From JAEUOS01 sp965279115 (lineage in GTDB: Bacteria > Pseudomonadota > Gammaproteobacteria > Burkholderiales > JAEUOS01): 64,000 bases of DNA. This document shows, one piece after another, positions 43,896 to 52,523 of the stretch. The position numbers and the translations under genes are program-made. The notes under the pieces were generated by a model, which saw nothing but the letters and a program-made list of their open reading frames with translations, made no database searches and was not told the DNA's origin. The stretch is from positions 3,720,001 through 3,784,000 of the forward strand of contig OZ257137.1 of NCBI GenBank assembly GCA_965279115.1. Reading direction: 5' to 3'. Position 1 is the first letter of the stretch; each line of letters starts with the position of its first letter.

Positions 43896-45701
43896 TCAGG
43901 TCTGAGTCCACGCCCGCCGCAGGCGCACGGTTGCCGGGGATGCGTCCTTGGCCGCCTTCAATTCCACCGCCAGCTCGGGGTGTCCCAGCCTGACTTCGCG
44001 CTCGATGAGTTCGTCGCGCCGGAAGGCATGCACATGAATCGTGGCGCCCAGCTTGCGGCGCGCCAGCAGCGCATCGAGCGTCCCGTTGGACACCTTGATG
44101 CCATCGATGGCGATCACCACGTCACCCGCCGACAAACCGGCCGCCTGCGCGCCGCCGTAGTCGAGCACATGGGTGAGCCGCACGCCGTCGCCGGCAGCCG
44201 CGGTTCGCGCTCCCAGCGCCGGCTTGCTGCCCTTGTCGATGGCAAGTTCAAGTCCCATCCCGCCAAGCATCGCCTTGAGCGGCAGGTCGCCTGTGCCGTT
44301 GACGGCCGCATCGAAAAAGCGCTCCAGCACCCGCTTCATGCCTGGCGCCACCGCGATGGCGGCCTTGAAGAGCCCATCCTCCGGCACGCCGGTACCACGC
44401 GTCTCGAAATGCGCGCCGTAGTGACGCCAGAGGTGGCGCATCACGTCATCGAGTGACAGGCTGCCTTCGCTGCGGCTGCGCAGCAGCAGGTCCAGGCACA
44501 GCGCCACCAGCGAACCCTTGGTGTAGTAGCTGACGATCGCGTTGGGGGCGTTTTCGTCCTGCCGGTAGTACTTGGTCCAGGCGTCGAAGCTGGACTCGGC
44601 CACCGTCTGCTTCAGGCGCCCGCTGCCGCGCAGCACGCCTTGTATGGTCTTGGCCAGGAGGCCCAGGTAGGCCGGTTCGTCGATCACGCCTGTGCGCACC
44701 AGCATGAGGTCGTCGTAGTAGGAGGTAAAGCCCTCGAAGGCCCACAACAGGCGTGTGTAGTTCTCCTGGGTCAGGTCGTAGGGCGCGAAGGCTGCCGGCT
44801 TGATGCGCTTGACGTTCCAGGTATGAAAGTACTCGTGACTGCACAGCCCGAGGAAGGTGCGGTAGCCCTCCGGCACACCTTCCATGCCGGCATGCGGCAG
44901 GTCGTTGCGGTTGCAGATCAGCGCCGTGGAGGCGCGGTGCTCCAGCCCGCCATAGCCGTCGCCCACCGCCATGGTCTGGAACACGTAGCGCTTGAACGGC
45001 ACCTGCTTCGGCCCGGCGTTGCGGCCATGGAAAAAGCGGATCTGCGTCTCGCAAATTTTCTTGAGATCGTCCGCCAGGCGGCGCGTATCGCAGTCGTGCT
45101 TGCCGGTAATGGCCATTTCGTGCGGTACGCCGCAGGCGCTGAACTTCAGCAACTTGAAGTCGCCCATTTCGACCGGGTGGTCGACCAGTTCATCGTAGTT
45201 GTCCGCGCGGTACAGGCCGAACCCGTGCAAGGCAGTGCCGCGCACACAGGGCAGGGTGGTGGCGACCTTCCAGCCGGCGTAGGCACGGCCTTTGGGCGGC
45301 AGGATTTCCACCTCATGTGGCCCATCCTCGAAGCCCGGCACGCGCAGGAACACCGAGGTACCGTTGAAGAAGCCGTGGGTCTGGTCGAGATGCGCGGCGC
45401 GCACCGACAAGTCCCATGCATAGATTTCGCAGCGGATCGCAAGCGCGCCTTCGCACCGGTCCGCCGCCCAGGTGTTCTTGTCCAGCTTGGTCAGTGCCAC
45501 CGGCTTGCCGCGGCTACTCGCTTCGATGGTGACGATGTTGCGCGAGAACTCGCGGATCATGTAGCTGCCGGGAATCCATGCCGGCAGCGCCACACGCTGG
45601 CCGGTGGCTGCCGGTTCCGCGATGGTGAGCACCACCTCGAAGAGATGGGCTTCCGGGCGGAGGGGGGTGATGCGGTAGCGGAGCGGGGCGGCTTTTTCCA
45701 T
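43896..45701 (-). CDS. M61-family metallopeptidase with PDZ domain
   Basis: Glycyl aminopeptidase-like protein of 601 residues. The zinc-binding motif is HEYFHTWNVKRI near residue 286, followed by the conserved ENYTRLLWAFEGFTSYYDDL helix with the third ligand Glu. The N-terminal beta-sandwich precedes it. A PDZ domain lies at the C-terminus (about residues 485-575, GGAQAAGLSAGDVVIAIDGI). No signal peptide is evident, so it appears cytosolic, although family members can be exported. It is convergent with the GAF gene. It probably trims short peptides. Confidence 0.92.
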   Translation of the reverse strand: MEKAAPLRYRITPLRPEAHLFEVVLTIAEPAATGQRVALPAWIPGSYMIREFSRNIVTIEASSRGKPVALTKLDKNTWAADRCEGALAIRCEIYAWDLSVRAAHLDQTHGFFNGTSVFLRVPGFEDGPHEVEILPPKGRAYAGWKVATTLPCVRGTALHGFGLYRADNYDELVDHPVEMGDFKLLKFSACGVPHEMAITGKHDCDTRRLADDLKKICETQIRFFHGRNAGPKQVPFKRYVFQTMAVGDGYGGLEHRASTALICNRNDLPHAGMEGVPEGYRTFLGLCSHEYFHTWNVKRIKPAAFAPYDLTQENYTRLLWAFEGFTSYYDDLMLVRTGVIDEPAYLGLLAKTIQGVLRGSGRLKQTVAESSFDAWTKYYRQDENAPNAIVSYYTKGSLVALCLDLLLRSRSEGSLSLDDVMRHLWRHYGAHFETRGTGVPEDGLFKAAIAVAPGMKRVLERFFDAAVNGTGDLPLKAMLGGMGLELAIDKGSKPALGARTAAAGDGVRLTHVLDYGGAQAAGLSAGDVVIAIDGIKVSNGTLDALLARRKLGATIHVHAFRRDELIEREVRLGHPELAVELKAAKDASPATVRLRRAWTQT

Positions 45702-45762
45702 CCGCCAATTCTAAGGGAGGGCTAAGCCAGTGCGGTTGATCTCCCCAGCTGATGGCCGCTGC

Positions 45763-46104
45763 CTAATCCTGAAGATTGTCGAGAATCGCCTGAATGGGTG
45801 CCCTTAGGGCAGGCAATCGCTCGGCCGCTGCTATCCAGACAATATTCAAATCCACCGAAAAATAGCCGTGTGCCAATTCGTTGCGCATTCCCACGATGCG
45901 CGACCAAGGCACCTCGGTGTGATCGTCCCGCAATTCGGTGCTGACTCGCCGCGCGGCTTCTCCGACGACTTCGATCCGGCGGATGACGGCATCCTGGGTT
46001 TTCACGTCGGCAAGGAACACCTCGCGCCCGGCGGTAATGAATTCGGCCACCAAATCGATCGCCTTGAGCATGTCGCTCAGGAACAGGCGATCGGGTCGTC
46101 TCAC
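45763..46104 (-). CDS. hepT: HepT-type HEPN toxin
   Basis: Helical HEPN-family protein of 113 residues. The active-site motif R-x4-H-x-Y is present as Arg74, His79 and Tyr81 in MRNELAHGYF, typical of HepT RNases. The segment RIEVVGEAARRV belongs to the same family. The start is a GTG at 46104, overlapping the stop of the upstream MntA-like gene by four bases. In characterised systems the antitoxin adds AMP to the tyrosine of HepT. Toxicity here is inferred. Confidence 0.88.
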   Translation of the reverse strand: MRRPDRLFLSDMLKAIDLVAEFITAGREVFLADVKTQDAVIRRIEVVGEAARRVSTELRDDHTEVPWSRIVGMRNELAHGYFSVDLNIVWIAAAERLPALRAPIQAILDNLQD

Positions 46105-46391
46105 AGTGGACGGGCTTCGGCGAGAACACGACTGCGAAGCAGCGGGTGGAGTCCGCCTTCGCTGACCAGATCGACCCGAACGCCAAGCAGCTTTTCCATG
46201 TCGATACGCAGTCCGGCAAACTCGAAAAGCGACATATCGGGACCGGGCGCGATGAGAAGGTCGAGGTCCGAAGTCGCCGTGTCGTCGCCGCGCGCGACCG
46301 AGCCGAACACACGAACGCCGAGTGCGCCGGCTTTTCGGGCGAGGTCCAGGATTTCGTCGCGTTTCGCCTTGAGGGCATCCGAAGGTCGCAA
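46101..46391 (-). CDS. mntA: MntA-type minimal nucleotidyltransferase antitoxin
   Basis: Polymerase-beta-fold nucleotidyltransferase of 96 residues. The conserved G-S plus D-x-D pattern is seen as GSVARGDDTATSDLDLLI, with Gly30-Ser31, Asp42, Asp44 and a third acid, Asp74, in VRVDLVSEGG. It lies directly upstream of hepT with a four-base overlap, the standard order of MntA-HepT pairs that silence HepT by AMP addition. The start codon appears to be TTG at 46391 with a GAGG about ten bases before it. A TATAGT -10 box sits at 46426-46421 on the minus strand. Confidence 0.86.
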   Translation of the reverse strand: MRPSDALKAKRDEILDLARKAGALGVRVFGSVARGDDTATSDLDLLIAPGPDMSLFEFAGLRIDMEKLLGVRVDLVSEGGLHPLLRSRVLAEARPL

Positions 46392-46485
46392 TTGACGTAC
46401 CTCGTGAGTTCGAGCGGAAAACTATAGCACCGGCGATATGTGCGCGACCAGCGGCCACCGGCACGCCAGAAGCAACAAGCCGAGG

Positions 46486-47061
46486 TTATCGGCTCAAGTC
46501 TGCCGGCGTATCGATATCGCGCAGCACGCCGGGGTCATCACATTCGACGATTTGTAGCAATTGCGGATTTGCCCGCACAATGTTGCGCGCACCGGCGTCG
46601 CCTTCGAGGGCCAGCAACTGGTCGCGAAAACGCGCGCCGATACCGACCGGGTGTCCGCGCTCGCCGCGATACCCGGCCGCCACCAGTTCTGCCCCCGCGG
46701 CAACGGCTTGCGCAATCTTGCGGTGGGTGGCGCTCTGGATGAAGGGCATGTCTGCCAGGGCCACCACCCAGCCCGCCGCGCTGCGTGTTGCGTCGACGCC
46801 GGCGGCCAGGCTGGCCCCCATGCCTTCATCGGCACGTTCACACTCAACCACATGGAATCCAAGCGATTCCAGCATGGGTTTGAGCGGGCTTGTGGGACGG
46901 GTGACGGCGGTGGCGCCAGGCATGGCCGCAATGAATGCACGTGCCGAGCGCAGCGCGATCGGTTCACCGTCCAGCAGATGTGCAAGCTTGTTGCCGCCGA
47001 AGCGCTTCGAAGACCCGGCCGCCAGCAGTATGCCCGTCGGAAAAATGGGGTCGGACCCCAT
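46486..47061 (-). CDS. mocA: MocA-like nucleotidyltransferase (molybdopterin cytidylyltransferase type)
   Basis: Nucleotidyltransferase of about 191 residues with a Rossmann-type fold. The family opening is LLAAGSSKRFGGNKLAHLLDG and the ALADMPF motif follows near residue 103. Such enzymes attach CMP or similar to molybdopterin during maturation of hydroxylases. The XdhC gene ends three bases upstream of the ATG and on the same strand, supporting a cofactor role. The start lies inside a strong palindrome (47042-47064) and the first residues MGSDPIFPT are encoded by it. A start further in cannot be excluded. Confidence 0.78.
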   Translation of the reverse strand: MGSDPIFPTGILLAAGSSKRFGGNKLAHLLDGEPIALRSARAFIAAMPGATAVTRPTSPLKPMLESLGFHVVECERADEGMGASLAAGVDATRSAAGWVVALADMPFIQSATHRKIAQAVAAGAELVAAGYRGERGHPVGIGARFRDQLLALEGDAGARNIVRANPQLLQIVECDDPGVLRDIDTPADLSR

Positions 47062-47064
47062 TTT
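47042..47064. repeat. Perfect palindrome overlapping the mocA start
   Basis: AAAATGGGG (47042-47050) and CCCCATTTT (47056-47064) are perfect inverted arms with a TCGGA loop. The mocA-like ATG (47061-47059) lies in it and the XdhC stop codon begins at its edge. Its form (short, GC core with AT ends) recalls repetitive extragenic palindromes. Confidence 0.7.
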
Positions 47065-48059
47065 CAGGTGGCGCAGGCCTCGAAATTGCCGGTAGCCTTG
47101 TCGGACACCTTTTCCAGCGGAAAGCGGTTTTTCACCGCCGTGACTTCGGCGAGGATGGAAATGGCGATTTCCGGTGGGGTGCGGCTGCCGATGCGCAGCC
47201 CGATGGGGCCGTGCAGGCGGTCGATTTCAGCCTCCGACAGGTCGAATTCAAGCAGGCGTTGCTTGCGCTTGGCGGTGTTCACGCGCGAACCGAGGGCGCC
47301 GACGTAGAACGCCGGTGACTTGAGCGCTTCCATCAGGGCCATGTCGTCCAGCTTGGGATCATGGGTCACCGCGACCACGGCACTGTGCGCGTCGAGGTTC
47401 AGTTGCACCACCACGTCGTCCGGCATGCCGGTCACCAGTTCGGCGTTGGGCACGTTCCAGTCGGCGCGATACTCTTCGCGTGGGTCGCAGACGATGACCT
47501 GGTAGTCGAGCGCCTGGGCCATCTCGGCCAGGTAGCGCGAGAGTTGGCCGGCGCCGATGATGAGCATGCGCCACAGCGGACCATAGATCACCTTGAGTGT
47601 CGTGCCGTCGAAGGCGGTCTTGTCGGCGCGCGACGCGCCCGAGATGGTGACGTTGCCGGTCGACAGGTCGACGGTGCGCATCGCCAGTTCGTGCTTTTCG
47701 GCGCGGGCGAGGATTTCCTCCACCCAGGTGGTGTCGGTGATCGGCTCCTGCACCAGCTTCAGGGCGCCGCCGCAGGGCAGGCCGAACCGCGCAGCTTCTT
47801 CGGTGGTGACGCCGTAGCTCACGACCTCGGGTTTGGCATTGAGCAGGGGCGCATTGCGGCAGCGCTCGATCAGGTCGTCCTCGACGCAACCTCCGGACAC
47901 CGAGCCCACGATCTGGCCGTCGCCGCGAATGGCCAGCAGGGCGCCGGGGGGACGCGGGGCGCTGCCCCAGGTTTCGATCACGGTGACCAGGTTGACGGTC
48001 TGGCCGGCGCGACGCCAGCCGAGGACGGATTTGAGAACGTTGAGGTCTACCGAATCCAT
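47064..48059 (-). CDS. xdhC: XdhC-family molybdenum cofactor insertion protein
   Basis: Protein of 331 residues. The XdhC/CoxI N-terminal domain includes VIETWGSAPRPPGALLAI and SVSGGCVEDDLIE. The Rossmann half contains LIIGAGQLSRYLAEMAQALD and the C-terminal GALGSRVNTAKRKQRLLE segment. It helps install the sulfurated molybdenum cofactor in xanthine dehydrogenase-like enzymes. No hydroxylase gene is present in the window, so the client is elsewhere. A mocA-like gene follows immediately. Confidence 0.9.
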   Translation of the reverse strand: MDSVDLNVLKSVLGWRRAGQTVNLVTVIETWGSAPRPPGALLAIRGDGQIVGSVSGGCVEDDLIERCRNAPLLNAKPEVVSYGVTTEEAARFGLPCGGALKLVQEPITDTTWVEEILARAEKHELAMRTVDLSTGNVTISGASRADKTAFDGTTLKVIYGPLWRMLIIGAGQLSRYLAEMAQALDYQVIVCDPREEYRADWNVPNAELVTGMPDDVVVQLNLDAHSAVVAVTHDPKLDDMALMEALKSPAFYVGALGSRVNTAKRKQRLLEFDLSEAEIDRLHGPIGLRIGSRTPPEIAISILAEVTAVKNRFPLEKVSDKATGNFEACAT

Positions 48060-48190
48060 GATGATGTTTGCCAGTGTGTATTGACTGTTTGATTGTACGT
48101 CCGCGAACGGCAGTCCGGCCGCGCATGGTCAACCGATATGGGGCTGGTGCGTTGAAAATCAAGTATGCCCACTTGCATCGATCGGTTGCC

Positions 48191-48781
48191 ATGATTGCCT
48201 CGACGAAGACCCGCACGCCTGCTGGCTTGTGCATTGCAGCGGCCGCGGCGCTCGCGTGCGTCGTACCTCAATCGGCATTTGCCGATCCCCCCTCCCACGC
48301 CCCGGCGCACGGCTGGCGCAAGAAGCACGATCCGGACTACCAGGGCTATACCGGCAAAAAGTGGGAAAAGGACTATGGCATCGTGCAGGGCCGCTGCTAT
48401 CGCGAGGCGGCGGGCGCCGCCATTGGTGGCGCAGTAGGCGGTGTGATTGGCGCCCAGGTCGGCGATGGCGCGGGGCGCAAGATCGCCATCATTGTCGGTA
48501 GCGTACTCGGCGCGGTGGTTGGCGCGAAGATCGGGCGCGACATGGATAACGCCGATCGCGCCTGCATTGGTCACGCGCTGGAACTGGCTGGCGACAAGCG
48601 CAGCGTGACCTGGAATTCCGGCAATGTCGAGTACCTGCTGACGCCCACCAGTGGTTACAAGCGCGGTGCGGAGTCCTGCCGCAATTACACGCTCGCCATT
48701 TCAACGGCAGGCAAGGGCGCCGACAAGGTCAACGGCGCGGCCTGCCGCAGCGGCGACGGCACCTGGCAGGTCGTGCGCTAG
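48191..48781 (+). CDS. Exported glycine-zipper protein
   Basis: Protein of 196 residues with a signal peptide ending near SAFADPP (residue 32). A glycine-zipper membrane segment spans about residues 76-117 (AAGAAIGGAVGGVIGAQVGD), typical of the outer-membrane-associated 2TM glycine zipper group. A C-terminal domain of about 80 residues, with conserved cysteines at DRACIGHALELA and ESCRNYT, follows. Role unknown; similar proteins affect envelope integrity. The ATG at 48191 gives a clean signal. It is convergent with the SYLF gene. Confidence 0.82.
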   Translation: MIASTKTRTPAGLCIAAAAALACVVPQSAFADPPSHAPAHGWRKKHDPDYQGYTGKKWEKDYGIVQGRCYREAAGAAIGGAVGGVIGAQVGDGAGRKIAIIVGSVLGAVVGAKIGRDMDNADRACIGHALELAGDKRSVTWNSGNVEYLLTPTSGYKRGAESCRNYTLAISTAGKGADKVNGAACRSGDGTWQVVR

Positions 48782-48807
48782 GCGTCTGGCCCCCGCGGCC
48801 GACCGCA

Positions 48808-49356
48808 TCAGCGGTCAAGCTTGGTGATCTTCGAGCCTTCGAAGGTCAGGTTGTACATCAGCCCCTTGTTGGAAAAGATGAAGCCGATGATCGGCTCCTT
48901 CAACGTTTCGGTGCTGATCTCGCCTCCCGCCCCCAGGGTTGCCAGCGCCACGCTGCCGTCCACACCCGCCTTCCACCCCTGGCTCTTGCGGAATTCAGCC
49001 AGCACCTTGGGGTTCATGAACAGGATGATCTGCGATTTCACCTGTGCACCGAGCTGAAAGCCGATCGAAGCCGAGGCGGTGCTGTAGTAGGCAGCGGGCT
49101 TGCCCTTGATGACCAGGGCGCCCTCGCCGTACTCGCCGCCTACGCCGATGCCGGCCTTGATGACTTCAGGAAAAACCAGCATGCCCGCGGCCTTGTTGGC
49201 CAGGGACTTGCCGGCGCTGGTCTGCTTGTAGAAATTTTCGGTGGCCTCCTGCACCTTGGCGTCGATTTCCTCCCGGGACGCGGCGTGGGCGGTGATGCCC
49301 GCGCAAAGCCAAACGGCGGCCGATAACAACCCGATGACGATGCGTCGTGTTTTCAT
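48808..49356 (-). CDS. SYLF/YSC84-domain exported lipid-binding protein
   Basis: Protein of 182 residues with a signal peptide ending near THAAS (residue 27). The SYLF domain fills the rest: KAAGMLVFPEVIKAGIGVGG and the FIFSNKGLMYNLTFEG end are typical. Such domains bind phosphoinositides in yeast; in bacteria the function is unclear, with envelope stress proposed. It is convergent with the glycine-zipper gene, which may act in the same envelope context. ATG at 49356 selected as the start of the signal. Confidence 0.86.
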   Translation of the reverse strand: MKTRRIVIGLLSAAVWLCAGITAHAASREEIDAKVQEATENFYKQTSAGKSLANKAAGMLVFPEVIKAGIGVGGEYGEGALVIKGKPAAYYSTASASIGFQLGAQVKSQIILFMNPKVLAEFRKSQGWKAGVDGSVALATLGAGGEISTETLKEPIIGFIFSNKGLMYNLTFEGSKITKLDR

Positions 49357-49484
49357 GAACCGGTCCCTTCGCAAGTGGATGCCTTGCAGGCCGGCGGCGG
49401 CGCTGCGCGTGCGTGAAGTATGCCTGCTTGAAGCGATGTTCACATGACCAGCCTTCCGGAGGCCATGCGTGTCGCGGCGCACGA

Positions 49485-49521
49485 TTGACTTAATTCTTTC
49501 CATCGGGAATACTCCGCGACC
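49485..49521 (+). promoter_or_regulatory. Promoter of the Bug-monooxygenase operon, shared sequence with the FAH operon
   Basis: TTGACT (49485-49490) and AATACT (49508-49513) are 17 bases apart. The 37 bases up to CCGCGACC match the promoter at 60962-60926 on the other strand in about 30 positions. The predicted transcript starts near 49520 and leaves about 110 bases before the Bug start at 49631. Confidence 0.65.
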
Positions 49522-49630
49522 ATTCGGGCCCCTGCGTACTGCGCAGCGTCGGCGGCCGCCTCGCGAAACATCACGAGAGCCCGCCCGAAATCCCGTTGCT
49601 CAAAATTCCCGGTCTTCAAGGAGTCAATAC

Positions 49631-50596
49631 ATGACGATGCTACGTTCGATGGCGGTGCGCCTGGGCGGTTTGCTGGCGATCGCGGTGGCGCTGGTGGCCC
49701 CGCCGACGGCGGCACAGGAGTACCCCGCGAGGCCGCTGCAAATGATGATGCCGTTTCCGCCGGGCGGCATTGTCGACATCATGGGCCGCGGCTTCGCCCA
49801 GGCGCTGGGTACAAAGCTGGGCCAGCAGGTGGTGGTGGTCAACCGGCCAGGTGCGGGCCTCACCATCGGCATGGCCGCGGTGGCCCAGGCGCCGGCTGAC
49901 GGTTACACCATCATCTACACCCCGGTGACGCCGATCACGATCCAGCCGCACCGCATGAAGAACCTGTCCTATACGCGCGAGCAGATCATTCCGCTGTGCC
50001 AGGTTTATGAAAGCCTGTTCTTTGTCGCCGTCGGCCCAAAGTCGCCCTTCCAGGACTTGCAGTCGCTGCTGGCATTTGCGCGCGCCAATCCTGGCAAGCT
50101 GCGCTATGCGACCTCGGGCATTGGCAGTTCGCCGCACCTGGCGGGCGCCGAGCTGTGGCAAAAGGCCGGCGTCCAGCTGATCGACGTGCCCTACGCCGGT
50201 GAGGTACAGGCCATGCCGTCCCTGGTTTCGGGCGATGTTGATCTGGGAATCATCACCGCCACCGGGGTCAACGTTGGCAAGCTGCGGCCGCTGGCGGTTT
50301 TCGCGGATGCGCGCTATCCCGCCTTCCAGCAAGTGCCGACAGTGGCCGAGGCGGGGCTGGCCGTGCTGCCCTCCGGCTATGGCGGGTTGTTCATCCGTGC
50401 CGATACTCCGCCGGCGATCGTGGCGCGGCTTGAAGCGGTCTGCAAGGAGGCCGCCGCCGATCCCGCCTACCGCGACCTGGCGGCACGGCAATTCCAGTTG
50501 TCCAATCATGTTGATCGTGCCGGCTTCTCCGCGCGCATCGAAGCCGACTTCCGCGCCAAGGGCGTGTTGTTGCCAACCCTGAAGCTTCCGGAGTAG
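49631..50596 (+). CDS. Bug/TctC-family substrate-binding protein
   Basis: Periplasmic binding protein of 321 residues. A signal peptide ends near TAAQE (residue 29). Family segments visible are the opening YPARPLQMMMPFPPGGIVDI, the NRPGAGLTIG loop and the YATSGIGSSPH segment. The last part carries PSGYGGLFIRADTPPAIV. It lacks TctAB partners. The stop is three bases before the next gene, an FAD monooxygenase, so co-transcription is clear. The ligand is presumably the substrate of that pathway. Confidence 0.9.
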   Translation: MTMLRSMAVRLGGLLAIAVALVAPPTAAQEYPARPLQMMMPFPPGGIVDIMGRGFAQALGTKLGQQVVVVNRPGAGLTIGMAAVAQAPADGYTIIYTPVTPITIQPHRMKNLSYTREQIIPLCQVYESLFFVAVGPKSPFQDLQSLLAFARANPGKLRYATSGIGSSPHLAGAELWQKAGVQLIDVPYAGEVQAMPSLVSGDVDLGIITATGVNVGKLRPLAVFADARYPAFQQVPTVAEAGLAVLPSGYGGLFIRADTPPAIVARLEAVCKEAAADPAYRDLAARQFQLSNHVDRAGFSARIEADFRAKGVLLPTLKLPE

Positions 50597-50599
50597 GTC

Positions 50600-51748
50600 A
50601 TGCGGGTGCTCATCGTCGGTAGCGGTATCGCCGGGCAGACCCTCGCATGTGCGCTGGCCCGGCGCGGCATTGCCTGCGACATCGTGGAGCTGAAGCCGGC
50701 TTTCGACATCGCCGGTGCCGGCCTGTACGTGCAAGGCCCGGCGTTGCGGGCGCTGCTCGACATCGGCGTGGTCGAGTCGATCGTCGCGCACGGCGAACCG
50801 CTGGCCGACGACTACTCGACCGCCTGCGATGTGGCCGGCAACGTTCTCGCCACACCGTCCTATCCGCGCATCGCCGGGCCGGCGGTTCCTGCGGTGGTGC
50901 CGATCCGGCGCAAGGTCCTGCATGACATTCTCGCGGCCGCGGTCGATGCCGCGGGCGTCGCGGTGCGCATGGGCGTCACCGTCGAGGCGATCGACGACAG
51001 CGGGCCTGCGGCGCGGGTGCGCTTCACTGATGGCTCAGCGGGCGAATACGACCTGGTGGTAGGCGCCGACGGCATCCGTTCGCGGGTGCGGTCGCTGGTC
51101 TTCGAGGCCATCGAACCTGTTTTCACAGGCTATGCCAACTGGCGTGTGATCCTGCCGCGCCCGGCAGGGCTTGCGCGCACCACCTGGATGATGGGGCCGG
51201 GCACTTCGTTCGGCATCATCCCCATCGCACGCGACACGGTCTATGTCGGCGGGGTCACGAAGGAGCCGGGCAATCCGCGCTACGCGCGCGAGCAGTTGCC
51301 GGCCCTGTGCCGGGAAAAGTTCGCCGCCTTCGGCGGATTCGCGCCGGCGCTGCTGGCGCAGGTGAACGACCCCGCACAGGTGGTCTATACACCCATCGAG
51401 GAGGTGCTGATGCCGGCGCCCTGGCATCGTGGCCGCGTGGTGGTGCTGGGCGATGCCGCCCACGCCAGCACGCCGTTCTGGGCCATGGGTGCGACCATGG
51501 CCATCGAGGACGCGGTGTTGCTGGCCATGCTGCTCGAACGCGCGACGGACGCGGCCGCGGTGCTGCCGGAGTGGATGGCGCGGCGCCTGGAGCGCTGCCT
51601 TTTCGTGCAAAGGGGCTCGATGGAAACTGGCCGCCGCTCGCATGACGAGACACCGGGCGCAATCGAGGCGCGCGACAATTACATGCGCAATCACATGCAG
51701 GCCGACGTGGCAAAGCGCTACGCCGTGCTTGCCCAGCCTTTCGCCTGA
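50600..51748 (+). CDS. FAD-dependent aromatic monooxygenase
   Basis: Group A flavin monooxygenase of 382 residues. The FAD GxGxxG motif is GSGIAG near the N-terminus (residues 7-12), the second dinucleotide motif is VVGADGIRSRVRS (about 153-165) and the GD motif is LGDAAHASTPFWAMGATMA (about 283-301). It fits the salicylate/3-hydroxybenzoate hydroxylase-like group. NAD(P)H-linked ring hydroxylation is the expected reaction, with an unknown substrate. It sits between a Bug protein gene and a cupin gene. Confidence 0.88.
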   Translation: MRVLIVGSGIAGQTLACALARRGIACDIVELKPAFDIAGAGLYVQGPALRALLDIGVVESIVAHGEPLADDYSTACDVAGNVLATPSYPRIAGPAVPAVVPIRRKVLHDILAAAVDAAGVAVRMGVTVEAIDDSGPAARVRFTDGSAGEYDLVVGADGIRSRVRSLVFEAIEPVFTGYANWRVILPRPAGLARTTWMMGPGTSFGIIPIARDTVYVGGVTKEPGNPRYAREQLPALCREKFAAFGGFAPALLAQVNDPAQVVYTPIEEVLMPAPWHRGRVVVLGDAAHASTPFWAMGATMAIEDAVLLAMLLERATDAAAVLPEWMARRLERCLFVQRGSMETGRRSHDETPGAIEARDNYMRNHMQADVAKRYAVLAQPFA

Positions 51749-51773
51749 CCCGCAGCATTCAGAGGAGACCCTG

Positions 51774-52316
51774 ATGTCACAACAACCGCCGCCGGTGCGC
51801 CGCGTCGTCACCGGCTTCGATGCCGAAGGCCGCGCCACCATTGTCGAGGACGCCACGGCCAGCGCGGTCAGGACGGTCGCTGCGCGTCCGGGCTACCGGG
51901 TCTCCAACCTTTGGGCGACGCACGGCAGCCCGGCGCCCATCGCCGACCCGGACCGGGTAGGGGAGATCAGCGGCGTATTGCCGCCGAAATCCGGCACGGT
52001 GGTGCGTATCATCGATTACCCGCCCGAACCGAAGGATCCGGCGGAGCGCCTGCGCATGCAGCGCGCGGCGTTTGCCGCGCTGTTCCCCGACGCCACCCAT
52101 CATCCGGAGGGCGGCCCGCACCCGGGCATGCATGAAACCGATACGGTCGACTACGCGATCGTGATGGCCGGTGAAATCTACGCGGTCATGGAAACCGGCG
52201 AGACGCTGTTGCGCGCCGGGGACGTGCTGATCCAGCGCGGCACCAACCATGCGTGGAGCAACCGGTCCGACGGCTATTGCCGGATCGCCTTCGTCCTCAT
52301 CGACGGCCGGCACTGA
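51774..52316 (+). CDS. Cupin-domain protein
   Basis: Cupin of 180 residues. Metal-binding residues are visible in GMHETDTVDYAIVMAGEIYA (His, Glu pattern near residues 118-121) and the terminal RGTNHAWSNRS segment (His near 163). This looks like the small cupin group seen in organic-acid catabolism. A good ribosome-binding site (AGAGGAGA) precedes the ATG. It closes the Bug-monooxygenase-cupin operon. Dioxygenase or isomerase activity is possible. Confidence 0.85.
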   Translation: MSQQPPPVRRVVTGFDAEGRATIVEDATASAVRTVAARPGYRVSNLWATHGSPAPIADPDRVGEISGVLPPKSGTVVRIIDYPPEPKDPAERLRMQRAAFAALFPDATHHPEGGPHPGMHETDTVDYAIVMAGEIYAVMETGETLLRAGDVLIQRGTNHAWSNRSDGYCRIAFVLIDGRH

Positions 52317-52523
52317 GCTCCGGCCGGTACCTATCCGTCCCGGTCAGGCCGGCGGACGCGAGATGCCCAGCAGTAGCGTGGCAAGTGCATGGCCATATAG
52401 CTGAAGTAGCCAGGCAGTTCGGAGTACTTGGCCATGGCCACGACGGCGGCGCTTGCCATACCTCGAAGCATGGGCGGTGGCGTCAGCGCGTTCGTTCGTC
52501 TGAAGCTGGCGGAGGCGGCTCGG

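Noticed and set aside
48801..48816. GACCGC-ATCA-GCGGTC hairpin between convergent genes
   Set aside because: Short stem overlapping a stop codon with no T run on either side, so not called as a terminator.
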